DNA of 8,147 nucleotides from Anaerolineales bacterium (lineage in GTDB: Bacteria; Chloroflexota; Anaerolineae; Anaerolineales; DRMV01): assembly GCA_015491595.1 (NCBI GenBank), contig WFVP01000388.1, forward strand, positions 1-8,147, written 5' to 3'. Both the position numbers and the translations under genes were made by a program. The notes beneath the pieces are model-generated. The model had not been told where the DNA came from. It did no database searches and worked only from the letters and a program-made list of their open reading frames with translations. This document shows positions 6,256 through 8,147 of this stretch, piece after piece. Position 1 is the stretch's first letter; every line of letters starts with the position of its first letter.

Positions 6256-6741
6256 ATGCCGAAGATGTTTCCCACTTCCATCGACCTCCCCCAGGAGGTC
6301 CGTGAACGCATGGTGGCGCTGCTGAACCAGCAGCTGGCCAACCTGTTCGACCTGCGCAGCCAGACGAAACAGGCCCATTGGAACGTGAAGGGGCCGCAAT
6401 TCGCTGCCCTGCACGAGTTGTTCGACCGCCTGGCCCTGGATTTGGATGGGTACATGGATGCCATTGCCGAACGGGCGACAGCGCTGGGTGGCCTGGCCGC
6501 GGGGACGGCCCGCATGGCCGCCGCAACGTCCCGCCTGGAAGACCTCCCGCCCGATGTGGTGGAGGGCCAGGCGTTGCTCAAGGCCCTGGTGACCCGTTAC
6601 GCCCAGGTCGCGGCTGGCCTGCGGGCGGCCATTGCCGAAGCGGAGCAGGCAGGGGATGCGGGCACGGCCGATTTGTTCACCGAAGTCGTGCGGGGGCTGG
6701 ATAAAGCCCTCTGGTTCCTGGAGGCCCACATTCAGGCCTAA
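6256..6741 (+). CDS. dps: Dps/ferritin-like DNA starvation protein
   Basis: A 161-residue four-helix-bundle protein of the Dps family. These assemble as dodecamer cages that oxidise ferrous iron with hydrogen peroxide and store it as ferric mineral. The inter-subunit ferroxidase ligands are all present: H41 (QAHWNVKGPQF), H53 and D57 (LHELFDRL), D68 and E72 (MDAIAERATALGG). Their spacing is the same as in E. coli Dps (H51, H63, D67, D78, E82). The end (ADLFTEVVRGLDKALWFLEAH) is also typical. The N-terminus is short and lacks the Lys-rich tail that E. coli Dps uses to bind DNA, so DNA binding is doubtful. AAGGAGG lies 10 nt upstream of the ATG. The gene sits 33 nt after sufD with no terminator between, so it is likely co-transcribed and co-regulated with the scaffold genes. 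Confidence 0.95.
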   Translation: MPKMFPTSIDLPQEVRERMVALLNQQLANLFDLRSQTKQAHWNVKGPQFAALHELFDRLALDLDGYMDAIAERATALGGLAAGTARMAAATSRLEDLPPDVVEGQALLKALVTRYAQVAAGLRAAIAEAEQAGDAGTADLFTEVVRGLDKALWFLEAHIQA

Positions 6742-6768
6742 AGTCCGTGGGACGAAGACGAGAGACCG

Positions 6769-6804
6769 CTACCTCCTCTGGGACCCTTGGGCCCCAGGAG
6801 GTAG
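6769..6804 (+). other. Hairpin in the dps-orf90 gap
   Basis: CTACCTCCT (6769-6777) and AGGAGGTAG (6796-6804) form a perfect 9-bp stem, and the GGG and CCC just inside can extend it past a small bulge. No T-run follows, so it is not an intrinsic terminator. The stem hides an AGGAGG sequence at 6796-6801. It could be a processing or stability element between dps and the next gene. No ORF with a ribosome site uses this stretch. Confidence 0.4.
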
Positions 6805-6851
6805 AGAACGGAGGATGCGATCAACCTTTGGGATGTGGTGGAGGTGGTGCG

Positions 6852-7124
6852 ATGCCTCACATTCGGCTTCGGGACGACGGTCCGCCCCGGGCGCGTTTCC
6901 AGGTTGGGGATAAGGTTGAGGTCTATTGCGACCATGAAAACCGAAGGGGCGAGCGGGTGCGAGGTTGGGTGCAGGGTGTGGTCGTGCAGGTAGACACCAA
7001 AATGGTGGCCATCCAGTTCAACACCCGGGTGTATCTGACCAACGGTTGGATGATTCCCGACCAGGTGCTCTGGTATCCCGTCAACTCGCCACATATCCGC
7101 CCCGCCCGCAAACGGCGACGATAG
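6852..7124 (+). CDS. Unrecognised 90-residue basic protein, SH3-like beta-barrel suspected
   Basis: I do not recognise a named family. The ATG at 6852 has GGAGG with 7-nt spacing. The frame stays open upstream to a GTG at 6747, but without a ribosome site and through low-quality sequence, so 6852 is preferred. The product begins MPHIRLRDDG. Residues about 16-75 look like alternating strands: FQVGDKVEVYCDH, then RVRGWVQGVVVQVDTKMVAIQF, then VYLTNGWMIPDQVLWYP. The FxVGDKVEV opening and the GxVVxVD turn resemble small SH3-like or KOW/Tudor-like barrels. The C-terminus ends in a very basic PARKRRR, which suggests nucleic-acid or acidic-protein contact. There is one cysteine (C26), no signal peptide and no membrane segment. 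It lies between dps and sufS in the same direction and is followed by an intrinsic terminator. A role linked to the suf operon is suggested by position only. Confidence 0.78.
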   Translation: MPHIRLRDDGPPRARFQVGDKVEVYCDHENRRGERVRGWVQGVVVQVDTKMVAIQFNTRVYLTNGWMIPDQVLWYPVNSPHIRPARKRRR

Positions 7125-7144
7125 GCGGAGCGCACACGATGCAG

Positions 7145-7178
7145 GCGACATCCCTTTTTGGGGATGTTGCTTGTTTTT
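7145..7178 (+). terminator. Intrinsic terminator immediately before sufS
   Basis: GCGACATCCC (7145-7154) pairs with GGGATGTTGC (7161-7170) over 10 bp with one G-U pair and a 6-nt loop (TTTTTG). TTGTTTTT (7171-7178) follows, so stem and U-tract are canonical. It begins 20 nt after the orf90 stop, and its T-run ends 1 nt before the GGAGG of sufS. There is no room for a promoter between it and sufS, so sufS depends on read-through, antitermination or a promoter placed before the hairpin. Confidence 0.8.
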
Positions 7179-7188
7179 CGGAGGGCTT

Positions 7189-8147
7189 ATGCATCCGACG
7201 CTCAAAAAGGTGGAACGTCTTCGGGAGGACTTCCCGGCCCTGCAGCGGGAAGTGCGGCCGGGGGTCCCCCTGGTGTATCTGGACTCCACCGCCAGCACGT
7301 TGAAACCCCGTCCCGTCATCGAACGGTTGGCGGACTTTTACCTGCACCACTATGCCAACATCCATCGGGGCATCCACACCCTGGCGGAGGAGGCCACGGA
7401 AGCTTACGAACAGGCCCGGGCGCGGGTGGCCCGCTTCATCGGCGCGGCGCATCCAGAGGAAATCGTCTTCGTGCGTAACGCGACGGAGGCCATCAACCTG
7501 GTGGCCAAGTCCTGGGGGAAGGCTTTCCTCCAGCCCGGAGACCTGGTGGTGGTCACCGAGATGGAACATCATGCCAACATCGTACCCTGGCAACAGTTGG
7601 CGGAGGAAAAGGGTATCCGCCTGGTCTTCGTCCCTGTGACGCCCGAAGGGCGGCTGGACCTGGACGCGTATGCCCGCCTGTTGGATCGGGGGCCCAAATT
7701 GGTGGGTCTGGTGCACATGTCCAACGTCACCGGGACCGTCAACCCCATCGCGGACATGGCCCGGATGGCCCACGAGGTGGGCGCCCGGGTGTTGGTGGAC
7801 GGCGCCCAGTCCACCCCCCATTTCCCCGTCAACGTGCAGGCGCTGGGGGTGGATTTCTACGCCTTCTCTGGCCACAAGATGCTGGGTCCCAGCGGCATCG
7901 GCGTGCTGTACGCCCGTCGGGAGTTGCTGGAGGCCATGCCGCCCTTCCTGGGGGGCGGGGGCATGATTCGCAAAGTGACCCTGGAAGGCTTCACCCCGGC
8001 CGAACTCCCGGCGAAATTTGAAGCCGGCACCCCGGCCATCGCGGAAGCGGTGGGCCTGGCCGCGGCCATTGAATACCTGGAGAACGTCGGCTGGGAGGCC
8101 ATCACCGCCCACGAGCGGGCCCTGGGCGAGTACCTGCTCCCGCGCCT
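7189..8147 (+). CDS. sufS: SufS, cysteine desulfurase (N-terminal 319 residues, cut by the window end)
   Basis: A PLP-dependent class V aminotransferase-fold enzyme that removes sulfur from L-cysteine, giving alanine and a persulfide for the SufBCD scaffold. Seen in order are the N-terminal LDSTASTLKP (31-40), NATEAINLV (97-105), EMEHHANIVPW (124-134) with the PLP-stacking H128, and VDGAQSTPH (203-211) with PLP-contacting D204 and Q207. The Schiff-base lysine K230 is in SGHKMLGPSG, and FEAGTP follows at 277-282. These match group II desulfurases (SufS/CsdA), with offsets of 4-5 residues from E. coli SufS. The frame runs off the right edge with no stop; the family is about 405-415 residues, so the catalytic-cysteine loop and C-terminal domain are missing here. 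The ATG at 7189 has GGAGG at 7180-7184. LDSTAST departs from the more usual LDNAATT. An intrinsic terminator lies directly upstream. Confidence 0.95.
   Translation, partial: MHPTLKKVERLREDFPALQREVRPGVPLVYLDSTASTLKPRPVIERLADFYLHHYANIHRGIHTLAEEATEAYEQARARVARFIGAAHPEEIVFVRNATEAINLVAKSWGKAFLQPGDLVVVTEMEHHANIVPWQQLAEEKGIRLVFVPVTPEGRLDLDAYARLLDRGPKLVGLVHMSNVTGTVNPIADMARMAHEVGARVLVDGAQSTPHFPVNVQALGVDFYAFSGHKMLGPSGIGVLYARRELLEAMPPFLGGGGMIRKVTLEGFTPAELPAKFEAGTPAIAEAVGLAAAIEYLENVGWEAITAHERALGEYLLPR

Noticed and set aside
6747..7124. Longer version of the small protein starting at GTG 6747
   Set aside because: No ribosome site precedes it and the extra 35 residues run through the hairpin and low-complexity sequence. 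The ATG at 6852 has GGAGG at ideal spacing.
1..8147. Mobile elements, CRISPR arrays, tRNA or rRNA genes, phage genes
   Set aside because: No transposase or integrase motifs, no regularly spaced direct repeats, no cloverleaf or rRNA signature were seen. Gene spacing and codon use look uniform across the window.

Overview
The window is one iron-sulfur cluster biogenesis locus of the SUF type, in GC-rich DNA (roughly 60-65% by eye). Gene order, the protein sequences and the style of the ferredoxin and the flavoprotein suggest a Chloroflexota bacterium, perhaps a thermophilic Anaerolineae relative. That placement is a judgement from sequence style and was not tested by a search. Both ends are cut: a flavoprotein reductase lacks its N-terminus at the left edge, and SufS lacks its C-terminus at the right edge.

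Left part (1-1290): the C-terminal part of a geranylgeranyl-reductase-family FAD oxidoreductase (+) converges on a ferredoxin gene (-), with a perfect inverted repeat between them. The ferredoxin has its own -10 element, just downstream of a rho-independent terminator that closes the next minus-strand unit.

Middle (1285-2570): a minus-strand two-gene unit made of a SufR-type Fe-S-sensing repressor and, overlapping it by ATGA, a MIP18/DUF59 (SufT-like) Fe-S assembly factor with a long disordered-looking N-terminus. SufR is divergent from the main operon. Two back-to-back consensus sigma-70 promoters (both with 17-nt spacers) lie between them. Their -35 boxes sit inside the two arms of a near-perfect inverted repeat, which is a strong candidate SufR operator controlling both directions.

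Right part (2567-8147): sufC, sufB, sufD, a Dps-type ferritin, a 90-residue unrecognised SH3-like protein, and sufS. SufC (ATPase), SufB and SufD form the scaffold complex, and SufS supplies sulfur from cysteine. Dps would sequester ferrous iron and consume peroxide, and the divergent repressor would sense cluster sufficiency. No SufE/SufU sulfur-transfer partner and no SufA carrier is visible here; one could lie past the right edge.

The core system is well known. The parts worth a second look are the regulatory architecture (operator over paired -35 boxes, a terminator-like hairpin between sufB and sufD, and an intrinsic terminator ending 10 nt before the sufS start), the small unknown gene inside the operon, the dps insertion, and the ferredoxin with a shortened first cysteine spacing and a Cys/His-containing insert. 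No part of the window looks like a mobile element, CRISPR array, tRNA or rRNA.
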